Source of the DNA: Pseudoalteromonas rubra
GTDB lineage: Bacteria > Pseudomonadota > Gammaproteobacteria > Enterobacterales > Alteromonadaceae
Assembly (NCBI RefSeq): GCF_005887095.1
Contig: NZ_PNCI01000029.1
Span: forward strand, 1 to 64,000
DNA length: 64,000 bases
Direction: 5' to 3'
Position 1 is the stretch's first letter; each line of letters begins with the position of its first letter. The position numbers and the translations under genes are program-made. Below, piece by piece: positions 8,168-17,124 of the stretch. A model generated the notes under the pieces. The model made no database searches and had not been told where the DNA came from. It saw nothing but the letters and a program-made list of their open reading frames with translations.

Positions 8168-10513
8168 TTACTCAATATCGCATTTTAGAACGCCACGACT
8201 AGTTCGGTAGCAAATTTCTCTGATATAGATAAACAAGTCTTGCGGTAATACGTCTTCGATTAGTTTGGTTTGTGTGTCACCGTCATAACATTTTATGTCT
8301 TTGTTACTGACCAGGCAGGTGAGAGACCCGTTTGCCAGCACTTTATGTACGGTCGCATTTGCGGCCAGCAGGTCTGTCAGTTCAGTGCCTCGGCTACCCC
8401 AGCACTGCCAGCTGGCATCGCTTAGCTGAGCACATACATTGTTTGCGTCAACGGCGTTAAGTTTTGCTGCGAGCAATTGTGCAGGGACGTTTTTTACCGG
8501 GTTATCGCCCTTGGCATTACAAACGACAGTGCCATAATTGCCAAGCAAGCAGGCATAGTCGCCCTTAGTTATCACTTGTTTGAGTTCGGCAGGAGCGTCC
8601 AGGTTGAGAGTCTGACCCAAGGTTTCACGACAAGATTCAAATTTGCCATCCGTCACTTTACAAACATAGTCATCACCCCGGAAAGTATGGTTGCTTTCAT
8701 ATCTCAGTTTGACATCACTATGATCGGTCTGATCATGTTCATCTGTGGCGTGAAATTCAAGTGTCACGATGCGCTCTAACTCACTGTTATACCTAATAGA
8801 AGCGCTGGTATCAGACACTTGCTTAATGGTCACATTATCATCCGTGCTCTTTGCCTGCCAGTGACTTGGCATATTGTGCTTACCATCCAGGTGGAAAACT
8901 TGCCCAAAGACTTGCGCTTCACTGCCCATAATATAGGTCTCTTCTACGCCAGCATAAGGTATGATAATGGCGCTGTGAGCCGTGCCAAGGATCGTGCTTT
9001 CACGCACAATATCACCGGCTTTAGCTGTGATCTTAATGACCGTCAGACCTTTACGAGTAATCGTTTTCTTATGCAGGTTCAGCGTTAATCTCTGATCTTC
9101 AAGAGACCACTGAAGATTATCGTAATGGTCGTAATCACTGCTTGAGACTATGACCTCTTCGATATCAACGCCGCCATTAAATGTCAGGTCTAACGTGGCT
9201 GGGACGTCCGGATAAATAGAAAATTCGCCGGGGTCTCTGACTATCATCAGGGTTTTTGCTACTGTGCTACTGACGTAAGTGAAATTAACAAAGGTGGATT
9301 GTTCGGTACCATTTTTCAGCTTCACCTTGTACTCAATTTGTCGTGACGTTTGAATGGTGTCTTCTTCTGGAATAGTGATCACGAGTTTGTTGTTCGATTT
9401 TTCCAGTAAGTCATCGCCAAATTCCGGAATAATCCATGAAACGCTTTCAACATCGTCGAAATTGGTTAAATTGGAATTCACGGTGATTGTTTGCCCGGGC
9501 ACTGCGAACGAGCGGTCCATAGTGAGCTCAAGACCTTGTAGATCGGTGATGTTGCGCACCACAACAGATGTCTCAGCGGTTTTTTTGATATCGCCCTTCA
9601 TGGTAACAGTGAGCTGGAGTGTAAAGGTCTGATCTTCACTCACTTCCGGTGCGCTAAAAGTATAGGCCCCTTTCCCCTGGGTTTGCTGAGAAGGCTGAGG
9701 CGTGCCTTGCCATTGCCATTCATAACTGATGATCTCATCGGTACTGGTCGTTGTCGCCTGAATTGTCAGTAAATTCTTCTCATTGACAATAACTTGCTCA
9801 GGCAGGCTGACACTGAGTGATGGCTCAGACTCCGGTGTCAGTGTAACTTTGATGGTTTTAGAGATGATTTCATCACTGGTGGTAATTTCAAATATAATAT
9901 CAAATTGTTGAGTTTGCGTGACCTCAGGTAATTCAATGCTGAAAGTACTTTGTCCGGCGCGGGTGTCATGATTCGACTGGATATCGGTATTAGTTAATTC
10001 AAAGCCGTCGCTGCGCCAGTCAACTTTTTCTATCTTAGATGTCATGGTGAAGGTCGCGGTAACGGATGCTAGGCCTCCGCCTGTCAGCGTCAGGGTGTCG
10101 GCAAGCTCAATGTGTCCGGCAGCGGACTTGGGCATCACAGTTACCTGCCAGGTTTTACTCACTTGGTTGTTGTGACTGTCTGTGACTGTGTAGGTCAAGG
10201 TGACTTGTGTCTGCTCGTCAACATCCGGGAAAATCACATGATGTGCGCCGTTAGTGGTATCGATAAACTGAACACCTGCAAGGGAGCTGCTCCATACACC
10301 GGTGACCGAATCATTCTCTGGATCCGATACTGTGGCTGTCAGAGACAAGATATCACCCGAGTTGACTAACGTATTGCCTTCCAGACTGACACTAGGTGCC
10401 TGGTTGACGATTTGTTGCCTATTGTCTGTTGACGGTGATTTATTGTCGTTATTAGAAGAACCACCACAGGCGGCTAGAACCCCAAAAGTGGAGAGCAGCA
10501 GATAGTTTCGCAT
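8168..10513 (-). CDS. Large lipoprotein with tandem Ig/PKD-like domains and an RCC1-like C-terminus
   Basis: 781 residues with lipobox LAAC (Cys16) followed by a Gly/Ser/Asn linker. Residues about 40-130 read as a PKD/cadherin-like domain (SVSLEG, ATVSDPENDSV, VTYTVTDSHNN). Several further beta-sandwich-like repeats of about 85-95 residues follow to roughly residue 610. The last 170 residues contain five cysteine-paired repeats of the form C-x-L-x(n)-G-x-x-x-C (YVCKV, YACLL, NVCAQL with CWG, LTCLV, REICYR), resembling RCC1-like propeller blades of bacterial surface proteins, though five short blades are fewer than a full seven-bladed propeller. Likely a surface or periplasmic adhesion or binding protein; no catalytic residues seen. 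Single-gene unit. Confidence 0.75.
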   Translation of the reverse strand: MRNYLLLSTFGVLAACGGSSNNDNKSPSTDNRQQIVNQAPSVSLEGNTLVNSGDILSLTATVSDPENDSVTGVWSSSLAGVQFIDTTNGAHHVIFPDVDEQTQVTLTYTVTDSHNNQVSKTWQVTVMPKSAAGHIELADTLTLTGGGLASVTATFTMTSKIEKVDWRSDGFELTNTDIQSNHDTRAGQSTFSIELPEVTQTQQFDIIFEITTSDEIISKTIKVTLTPESEPSLSVSLPEQVIVNEKNLLTIQATTTSTDEIISYEWQWQGTPQPSQQTQGKGAYTFSAPEVSEDQTFTLQLTVTMKGDIKKTAETSVVVRNITDLQGLELTMDRSFAVPGQTITVNSNLTNFDDVESVSWIIPEFGDDLLEKSNNKLVITIPEEDTIQTSRQIEYKVKLKNGTEQSTFVNFTYVSSTVAKTLMIVRDPGEFSIYPDVPATLDLTFNGGVDIEEVIVSSSDYDHYDNLQWSLEDQRLTLNLHKKTITRKGLTVIKITAKAGDIVRESTILGTAHSAIIIPYAGVEETYIMGSEAQVFGQVFHLDGKHNMPSHWQAKSTDDNVTIKQVSDTSASIRYNSELERIVTLEFHATDEHDQTDHSDVKLRYESNHTFRGDDYVCKVTDGKFESCRETLGQTLNLDAPAELKQVITKGDYACLLGNYGTVVCNAKGDNPVKNVPAQLLAAKLNAVDANNVCAQLSDASWQCWGSRGTELTDLLAANATVHKVLANGSLTCLVSNKDIKCYDGDTQTKLIEDVLPQDLFIYIREICYRTSRGVLKCDIE

Positions 10514-10677
10514 TATTCATTCCTTTTATTGCGTTTTTATTTCGATAAGCATAGTACAATAGCGTGGTGCGATTTTGGAAACGTTTATTTGTGAGATTGT
10601 GTATTTAGAATAGTCGACAAATTTGAACGAATTTGCTGTCAACTGATGTCAATTGTTGCCAACTGATATGAAAATAA

Positions 10678-10700
10678 AAGCCCAGTGCAGTACCGGGCTT
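10678..10700 (-). terminator. Terminator after the RND efflux genes
   Basis: Stem AAGCCC/GGGCTT with an 11-base loop. On the minus strand it is followed by TTTTATTTTC, and it lies about 30 bases past the stop of the RND pump gene. Confidence 0.7.
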
Positions 10701-10732
10701 AGTTGGTTGGGTAGAACTATGAATCGTAACTG

Positions 10733-13700
10733 TTAGTTTTGTTGCAATGCCTCAGCACTTGTTGGCTGTTTTTTGAAGCGTTTCACAAGGCGCTTAAGGT
10801 CTTCCAGCGCAACGTATTGGCAGGGGATCAGAATTAACGTAATCACGGTCGCAAACAACACGCCAAAAGCCAGCGAAACAGCCATGGGTATAACAATCTG
10901 GGCCTGCAGGCTGGTTTCCAGGAGAATAGGAACCAAACCAATAAAGGTGGTTAGTGACGTCAGTAAAATTGCTCTGAAACGTCTGCAACCAGCCTCAACA
11001 ACGGCTTCTTTGATGGTCATTCCTTGTTCACGTGCCTTGTTCACAAAATCAACCATAACCAGTGAGTCATTGACGACTACGCCTGCGACGGCAATGATGC
11101 CGAAGAATGACAGGCTGCTCATGGTCATACCAAGTACCATATGGCCAAATACTGCGCCTACAACGCCAAATGGGATCACGGACATGATCAAGATCGGCTG
11201 AGAGTAAGAACGTAATGGAATAGCCAGTAGTGCAAAAATAATCATCAAGGATAAAGCAAAATCCCGAATTTGCTCGGCTACACTGTCCATTTCTTCCTGA
11301 ATTCGACCGGCAACACTGCTGCTGACCCCAGGGTAGTTCTTGAGCAGCGATGGCAGATATTCATCACGGATCTCTTCAGCTATCTTGAATGGCTCAGCCT
11401 GATCTGTATCAACCGACGCCCAGACATTAATTGTGCGTTTGGCGTTTTCACGACGGATCCGGTTAACCCCTTCGACCAGATGGATATCGGCGATTTCTCC
11501 CAGCGGTACCTCTGCACCACTTGGAGTAATGATCCGAACAGCCTGAATATCACTGATGGTGTTGCGCTGTTCTTGCGGGTAGCGGATCATCACTTTAATC
11601 TCTTCGCCGCGGCGCAGTATACGCTGTGCTTCCAGACCGTAGTAACTGAAGTTTACCTGAGAAGCCACATCGGCCAGCGTCAGCCCCATGCTGTAGGCCA
11701 AAGGTTTAAGCTCCAGCTGAACTTCTTCGGTGCTCGATTGCATAGAGTCATTGACATCACCCACCCCAGCAATCGTACGTAGTTTCTCTTTAAGTTTACC
11801 TGCAACTTCCTGTAAGGTTTCCTTGTTTTTCCCTTCAAGGCGGAAGCTGATATCACCGTCATCCCGGCCACCATTCATAATGCTGTCCTGAATGTTCAAC
11901 GACTTGACTCCAGGCAGAGGGGGCATATTTTCCCGCCATAGAGCACTGAGCGCAAAGGTATCGATTGGGCGCTTATGGGGTTCAACCAGAATTGCCATGA
12001 TAGATGCCGTGGTACGTCCGCGCAGGTTCACAGACAGGTCTTTGATCATCTTAGTGCCATACTCAGCCTCGATCTGCTTCTCAACATCCAGAATGACCTG
12101 CTCAACTTTTTTAGCTGTAGCCAGTGTCGCAGACTCGGAAGAGGATAAGTTCATATCTATTGTGATGCGTGGGAAGTCATGGGGGATTTTCGGGTTCGCA
12201 ACAAACTTAACCAGACCACCTGCAAACATACCGCCACTCACAATGATGATAGACAAAAATGCCACAATCACTGTGTATCGGTAATGAATACATTTTTCTA
12301 TAAACGGACGATAGAGATTTTCAATGAAGTTTTTCAATGCACCATCAATGAGTGCTCTGGCACGATGTAAAGGATTTTTGGGATTGTCGGGGCGGTCCTT
12401 CATGGCAGCAAGGTGCGCTGGCAGGATAAGTTTAGACTCAACCAAAGAGAACAGCAGGCATAAAATGATGACGCCACCGATGGCCTTTGAGAATGCAGCC
12501 GCCGGACCCGTTGCAAAAGTCTGAGGTAAAAACGCCGCGACCGTGGTCAGTACGCCAAATGTGGCTGGGATAGCAACACGTTTAACACCCCGAACCACAT
12601 TATCCAGACTGTGGCCGTGTTTCTCAATCTCGGCGTGGGCGGATTCCCCAACAACAATCGCGTCATCAACGACGATGCCAAGCACCAGAATAAAGGCAAA
12701 TAGAGAGGCAAGGTTAATTGTGACGTCCAGCATGCCCATTGGCATAAACAAGAACGCCCCCAAAAATGATACTGGCAGGCCCATCATGACCCAGAAAGCT
12801 AAGCGGACGCGTAAGAACAAAGCCAACATTAGCATCACCAGAATACCACCCCACATCATGTTTTCTATCATCATGTTAAGGCGGCCTTCGAGATAGTAAG
12901 TCAAATCAATAAAGGGCTCCAACTCAACGCCCTGGGGCAGTTGGGTAGCTTTATCAGCCAGGTAAGTTTTCATGACCTGAGCGACCTTGGTGATATCCTG
13001 ATCTTTTGACGCCCGAACTTCGAATACCAGTGAATTTCTACCGTTATAACGAGAGTAGAGTAGGCCTTCCTCAAAACCATCGGTGACTTTCGCAACATCG
13101 CCCAATTTAATTTGTGCGCCATCTGCAAGTGTCAGTAAAGGGAGCTGTTCAAACTCATGCCCACGGTAGGCCTGATTTTCAACCCGCATAGAAATATAAC
13201 CATTGTCAGAGCGGATCTGTCCGGCGGACATATTTGCAGAAAAGTTTTTAACTGCTTCAGAAATATCTCTGAATGTCAGACCATACTCACGCAGGCGATC
13301 TGGACTGATTTCGATGCTGATCTCATAGTTCAGGCCGCCATTAAAGTCGACCAGGTTAACGCCTGGCAGGGCAAGCATCTCGTCGTGTATTTCGTTACCC
13401 AGTTGTTTCAGCTGGTGGAAATTCATATCTCCATTGAGTGACAGCCACATTACTTCCTGCTCAAACTTATCACGGCGAATAATAGGTCGTTCCATATCGG
13501 CCGGAAAAGTAGAAATCGAGTCAACCTGCATTTTTACTTCGTCCAGCACCTCCTGGGGGTCATACTTTTCTTCGACTTCTATCCAGGTTTGTGAGAAACC
13601 ACGATTGGAATAGGTGATCAGGCGCTTGATGCCTTCCAGCCCTTCCATTGATTCCTCTACTTTGATGGTGATCCCTTCTTCCACTTCCTGTGGTGCAGCT

Positions 13701-13876
13701 CCTGGGTAAACCGCCTGCACACTCAACCAGTTATTTTCAAACTGGGGAAACATTTGTTTGCGGATAGTAAAGGCACTGAGTAAGCCACCGACCAGTATAA
13801 AAATCATCAACAGGTTGGCCGCAACTGGGTTGCGAGCAAACCAGGCAATTAAGCCTTTTTCGCGCGAGCCTTCCAT
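10733..13876 (-). CDS. RND efflux transporter, inner-membrane pump (HAE1/AcrB family)
   Basis: Proton-driven tripartite efflux pump subunit, 1047 residues, the usual AcrB-family length. The N-terminus enters TM1 (AANLLMIFILVGG), and the TM4 proton-relay pair is intact (GIVVDDAIVVGE, the equivalent of AcrB D407-D408). Two large periplasmic loops flank a mid-protein TM (RYTVIVAFLSIIIVSGG), so the duplicated RND architecture is complete. It starts three bases after the stop of its adaptor gene with AGGAG upstream, hence one operon. No TolC-like outer-membrane factor is encoded here, so a chromosomal TolC elsewhere is presumably used. Substrate range cannot be read from sequence. Confidence 0.9.
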   Translation of the reverse strand: MEGSREKGLIAWFARNPVAANLLMIFILVGGLLSAFTIRKQMFPQFENNWLSVQAVYPGAAPQEVEEGITIKVEESMEGLEGIKRLITYSNRGFSQTWIEVEEKYDPQEVLDEVKMQVDSISTFPADMERPIIRRDKFEQEVMWLSLNGDMNFHQLKQLGNEIHDEMLALPGVNLVDFNGGLNYEISIEISPDRLREYGLTFRDISEAVKNFSANMSAGQIRSDNGYISMRVENQAYRGHEFEQLPLLTLADGAQIKLGDVAKVTDGFEEGLLYSRYNGRNSLVFEVRASKDQDITKVAQVMKTYLADKATQLPQGVELEPFIDLTYYLEGRLNMMIENMMWGGILVMLMLALFLRVRLAFWVMMGLPVSFLGAFLFMPMGMLDVTINLASLFAFILVLGIVVDDAIVVGESAHAEIEKHGHSLDNVVRGVKRVAIPATFGVLTTVAAFLPQTFATGPAAAFSKAIGGVIILCLLFSLVESKLILPAHLAAMKDRPDNPKNPLHRARALIDGALKNFIENLYRPFIEKCIHYRYTVIVAFLSIIIVSGGMFAGGLVKFVANPKIPHDFPRITIDMNLSSSESATLATAKKVEQVILDVEKQIEAEYGTKMIKDLSVNLRGRTTASIMAILVEPHKRPIDTFALSALWRENMPPLPGVKSLNIQDSIMNGGRDDGDISFRLEGKNKETLQEVAGKLKEKLRTIAGVGDVNDSMQSSTEEVQLELKPLAYSMGLTLADVASQVNFSYYGLEAQRILRRGEEIKVMIRYPQEQRNTISDIQAVRIITPSGAEVPLGEIADIHLVEGVNRIRRENAKRTINVWASVDTDQAEPFKIAEEIRDEYLPSLLKNYPGVSSSVAGRIQEEMDSVAEQIRDFALSLMIIFALLAIPLRSYSQPILIMSVIPFGVVGAVFGHMVLGMTMSSLSFFGIIAVAGVVVNDSLVMVDFVNKAREQGMTIKEAVVEAGCRRFRAILLTSLTTFIGLVPILLETSLQAQIVIPMAVSLAFGVLFATVITLILIPCQYVALEDLKRLVKRFKKQPTSAEALQQN

Positions 13877-13879
13877 AGG

Positions 13880-15055
13880 TTACTCCTCCTTCAGTGCCAG
13901 TTGTGTATCTGGTGTAATGACAGGCGATGAGTCAAGACGCAGCTGCATTCCCTCTGAAGGGTATTCCAGTGCGGATGTGATCAATTGCTGGCCGTCAGTC
14001 AGACCCTCAGTCGCTATCGCATAGCCATCTACTTCACGGATAACAGCAATGGGCTTAAAGGTGAGCTGCTGGTTGTGATCGAGCAACGCAACTTTTCCTT
14101 CGTGGATTAGGTGACGTGGAATACGCATCGCATTAGCCACGGAGATCCCCTGAATTTGCGCCGTCAGGTAAGTGCCAAAGCGCAGCGGTTGTGCTTGTTC
14201 CTGATAAGGCGTACTCACCTGAGCCACCAGATAAGTCATCCGACTTTTGTTGTCGACAACGCCTTCGCTGCGTACGATTTTTCCTTGCCATGAAACGGCT
14301 TGCCCCGCCACTTTTGCGGATAAAGTTACCTCAGCATCAATGCCATAATTGTTCAGGTACCTCAGTTCATGGTCTGCAACGGGTAAACGGATTTCGGCCA
14401 CTGATGTTGCATTCAGGACACCCAGGGTACTGCCTGGATTGACAACGCTGCCCAGACTTAAAGAGCGACTGGTAATAATTGCGTCATAAGGTGCCTTGAT
14501 ATAGGTGCGCTCGAGGTTCCGCTTTGCTCGCTTAACACTGGCCTGAGCTGCTTTGAAACGTGCCAGTTTTTCTGCCAGTTGTGGTTTGCGCAAATAGAGT
14601 TCAGAAGGGATCGTCGATTGCGCATTGTCTTTAATACGTTGCCATTCTGTTTTTGCAACGTGTGCCTGGGCTTGTTCGATTTCCAGTGCAGAATGTGCCT
14701 GAGCCAGGCTGGCTTCGGCCTCAATTAACGCTGCCTCATAGTCATTAGGGTCAATGCGAGCCAGGGTTTCTCCTTGTTGCACAAAGCCGCCTTTGACGAA
14801 TTTGTCCGACAGGGCAATGAGTTGTCCACTGACTTGAGCAACCAGTTCGGTGCTGTATTTAGGGGTAACGAGCCCGTAAGATTCCACCATTAGTTGCATG
14901 GGAGCCATATCAATTGGCTGAACTTCAACCAATGGATGAATGACTTTTTCGGGTTTTTCTTCGGGCGGTTGCTTCATTGCTGAAAATGCAAAAGCGGTAG
15001 CCAAGCTACCGACGAGCACCGCAACGGGTAATAGAATTTGTTTTTTACTAGCCAC
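13880..15055 (-). CDS. RND efflux periplasmic adaptor (membrane fusion protein)
   Basis: The 391-residue adaptor has one N-terminal membrane segment (residues 8-25), a biotinyl-lipoyl-like half near GQLIALSDKF and AYDAIITSRS, a helical hairpin (EAALAEAEASLAQA-type region, roughly residues 105-180), and beta-barrel and membrane-proximal domains after that. Translation starts at GTG 15055, supported by AAGGAAT five bases upstream; no ATG fits. It links the pump encoded directly downstream to an outer-membrane channel. Unlike AcrA it lacks a lipobox and is anchored by its N-terminal helix. A 228-base divergent intergenic region separates it from the YeiW-like gene. Confidence 0.88.
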   Translation of the reverse strand: MASKKQILLPVAVLVGSLATAFAFSAMKQPPEEKPEKVIHPLVEVQPIDMAPMQLMVESYGLVTPKYSTELVAQVSGQLIALSDKFVKGGFVQQGETLARIDPNDYEAALIEAEASLAQAHSALEIEQAQAHVAKTEWQRIKDNAQSTIPSELYLRKPQLAEKLARFKAAQASVKRAKRNLERTYIKAPYDAIITSRSLSLGSVVNPGSTLGVLNATSVAEIRLPVADHELRYLNNYGIDAEVTLSAKVAGQAVSWQGKIVRSEGVVDNKSRMTYLVAQVSTPYQEQAQPLRFGTYLTAQIQGISVANAMRIPRHLIHEGKVALLDHNQQLTFKPIAVIREVDGYAIATEGLTDGQQLITSALEYPSEGMQLRLDSSPVITPDTQLALKEE

Positions 15056-15283
15056 GAGTTATTCCTTCCATCAATAACGGTTGAATCGATTTCTCTAACC
15101 TGATTAAGGATACGCGAACAGATGTGTCTGGGTGTTTTAAACATTTCAAATTGTGTAACAAGGCATTGCAAGGATGTCAGCTTGCTTACGTCTGATAAAA
15201 TAATGGCCTTAGTGTTTTCGTTGACGAGTTGTCGTATAATGGCGTGCTTTATTATTCACTAAAACTAAATTGTAAAGGATCAG

Positions 15284-15532
15284 ATGCAGTGTCGTTTAGG
15301 CTGTGGAGCCTGTTGTATAGCACCGAGTATCAGCTCGCCAATCCCAGGGATGCCGCAGGGCAAGCCTGCGGGGGAGCGCTGTATACAACTGGATGATGAC
15401 AACCTGTGTAAATTATTTGGCGACCCTCGTCGGCCTAAAGTATGTGGAGACTTTGTACCCTGCGAAGATGTCTGTGGTAAGGATAACGCACATGCAATGT
15501 GGCTGATTACTGAGCTTGAGCAATGTACTTAG
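15284..15532 (+). CDS. yeiW: YkgJ/YeiW-family cysteine cluster protein (UPF0153)
   Basis: Small 82-residue protein rich in cysteine, with the characteristic CRLGCGACC at residues 3-11 and further Cys at positions about 33, 42, 53, 59 and 63. The proline-rich segment PSISSPIPGMP and the pattern CIQLDDDNLC are shared with E. coli YeiW, from memory. The family is thought to bind a metal or iron-sulfur cluster; no reaction is established. It stands alone between two divergent or convergent units. The ATG at 15284 follows AAAGGATC, consistent with a good ribosome site. Confidence 0.8.
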   Translation: MQCRLGCGACCIAPSISSPIPGMPQGKPAGERCIQLDDDNLCKLFGDPRRPKVCGDFVPCEDVCGKDNAHAMWLITELEQCT

Positions 15533-15680
15533 CACCAATCGGCATGAGCAGATAATGCGTGCGGGAGACTTACTCTGCTGCTAGCAGTGCTAGATGCTCA
15601 CTTCAGGTAGCCAAAAGCAGCAAATTTTTCATTTGTTATCGCCAACATTCAGTCACCTCTGGGTTGCCGGTTTAAGTGAA

Positions 15681-16478
15681 TTAACTGATATTGGCTAACA
15701 AACCTGCAGCGTTTTCTTCTTCTCTTAGGGTCAGGACATCGCACCCGGTAGGTGTCACCAGTATGGTGTGCTCTGCCTGAGCCGACAGTGCGCGATCTCG
15801 TGTCACTACGGTCCAGCCATCTTTGAGTGTTTTAACCTTGTGACTGCCCTGGTTGAGCATAGGTTCAATAGTGAATGTCATGCCAGGTACAAGCTTCATC
15901 CCAGTGCCCGGACGTCCGAAATGCAACACTTCTGGCGCCTCATGCATCTCGGTACCAATTCCGTGGCCGCAATACTCCCGCACCACGCTTAACCCTTTTA
16001 TTCGCGCGAAGTCTCCAATTGCATAGCCTATGTCGCCCAGTGTGGCGCCTGGTTTCACTTGACTGATCCCTCGCCAAAGTGCAGCGACCGTATTGTCTAC
16101 CAGCGCCCGAGCCATGTTACTGGCGTTCGGCATCACATACATCTTACTGGAATCAGCGATATAACCTTGGTGCTTAAGGGTAATGTCTACATTCAGAATA
16201 TCCTGATCGCTTATGATATGACGTGCACTGGGCATGCCATGGCAGACGACTTCATTCACTGATGTGTTGATGGAGTAGGGGTAGCCATATTGCCCCTTAC
16301 TAGCGGGAATAGCGCCCAATACATCCACGATATAATGTTCAACGAATTCGTCCAGCTGCAATGTTGTCACCCCGGGTTTTACTTGCTGATCCAGGGCTTT
16401 AAAGACTTGAGCTAACATGGCCCCAGACTCCCGCATAAGCGAGATAGCGGCATTATTTTTGATCGTGACCTGAGTCAA
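15681..16478 (-). CDS. map: Type I methionine aminopeptidase
   Basis: Removes the N-terminal methionine from nascent proteins. Dinuclear metal ligands are all present: Asp in NVDITL, Asp in IADSSKMY, His in CGHGIGTEMHE, Glu in TIEPML and Glu in AEHTI. The longest frame begins with a GTG at 16487, but that codon overlaps the Shine-Dalgarno AAGGAG at 16487-16492. The TTG at 16478 has ideal 8-base spacing and gives a 265-residue enzyme aligned with E. coli Map, so I choose it. It overlaps the end of the upstream ParD-like gene by about 26 bases. It is not next to rpsB, so it is probably an additional Map copy. Confidence 0.85.
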   Translation of the reverse strand: MTQVTIKNNAAISLMRESGAMLAQVFKALDQQVKPGVTTLQLDEFVEHYIVDVLGAIPASKGQYGYPYSINTSVNEVVCHGMPSARHIISDQDILNVDITLKHQGYIADSSKMYVMPNASNMARALVDNTVAALWRGISQVKPGATLGDIGYAIGDFARIKGLSVVREYCGHGIGTEMHEAPEVLHFGRPGTGMKLVPGMTFTIEPMLNQGSHKVKTLKDGWTVVTRDRALSAQAEHTILVTPTGCDVLTLREEENAAGLLANIS

Positions 16479-16665
16479 TGGTGTCACTCCTTGTGTGATT
16501 AAGTTGTTGTCTGATCAATTGCGCAAAGGTCATGTCAGGATTCAGCTCGGCCAGCCGGCCCATTTTGATCCAGAACTCTGCTTGTGCATTGATGGAGCGT
16601 GACATGACCTGACTTGCCTGTCGCAGTTCTTCGTGTACTTCATCTGAAATTTTAACGATACCCAT
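16453..16665 (-). CDS. ParD-like antitoxin-family protein coupled to map
   Basis: 70-residue protein resembling the ParD-like family (PF11903): an N-terminal ribbon element (GIVKISDEVHEELRQAS), then helices with MSRSINAQAEFWIKMGRLAE, which is a typical ribbon-helix-helix pattern, and a short C-terminal tail. ATG at 16665. Its stop lies inside the start region of map, implying translational coupling. No ParE-like toxin lies next to it; the downstream partner is the aminopeptidase. It may repress its own promoter, as RHH proteins commonly do; this is inference. Confidence 0.75.
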   Translation of the reverse strand: MGIVKISDEVHEELRQASQVMSRSINAQAEFWIKMGRLAELNPDMTFAQLIRQQLNHTRSDTIDSGHDQK

Positions 16666-16892
16666 GGTTATTCATTGTGTATATGATGTATATATGAATC
16701 ATATAATGATATCAGGCAAAGAAGCAATACCATTCATCGCGGGTCTGATTGCGTTACATGAAAAGCAGGTTGAAATTAGCGTAAGTACCGGGCTCATAGG
16801 GGGCGTATTGAGATTAAAAGCAGCTGATGCCAGAGCATGTTGTTGTAATACCAGAGCGCAACAATCCGTAATTTTCGTACATTCCCACAGAT

Positions 16893-16999
16893 AAAAAAAC
16901 GCCCGACTCTGTGTGAGTCGGGCTTAGGGAAAGGCTCAAATTTGGAGCCGTGCGCTAACTTAAAAACACCTTCTAATTACAAGGGAGAAGTAGAAAGTC
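16893..16999 (-). ncRNA. Candidate small RNA ending in a strong intrinsic terminator
   Basis: The 459-base gap between the ParD-like gene and rsmF has no credible gene but on the minus strand holds a promoter-like pair (TTGTAA at 17029-17034, TACACT at 17005-17010, 18-base spacer). About 105 bases follow, with a CTTCT/AGAAG pairing, a U-rich single strand, a GGCTC/GAGCC hairpin (16933-16949) and a perfect 9-bp terminator stem GCCCGACTC (16901-16923) closing with seven Ts. It begins after, not at, the rsmF stop, so it has its own promoter-like start; it might alternatively be the 3' UTR of rsmF. A strong tail of this kind is typical of Hfq-binding RNAs. Bases 16666-16892 contain only the divergent promoter area of the map unit and nothing else I can support. 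Confidence 0.5.
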
Positions 17000-17124
17000 A
17001 TTTAAGTGTAGCTAAGGCTTCATAAAATTTACAAACATTTGAAATATTAATTATTTCAATAAAAACAACATGTTAATTTCATATGAATGAATCGTCTTAA
17101 AATTATCAAAACCTTTTGTTCAGG

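Noticed and set aside
10632..10668. Short near-repeats of TCAACTGAT in the intergenic region upstream of the 781-residue lipoprotein gene
   Set aside because: Only two to three imperfect copies; no known motif and no clear function.
10773..11201. 142-codon frame antisense within the RND pump gene
   Set aside because: Long antisense frames are common in such genes; no start signal or homology.
16664..16894. Plus-strand open frame of 76 codons (possible small protein) next to the ParD-like gene
   Set aside because: No ribosome site, no recognisable domain, overlaps the promoter region of the divergent unit; likely spurious.
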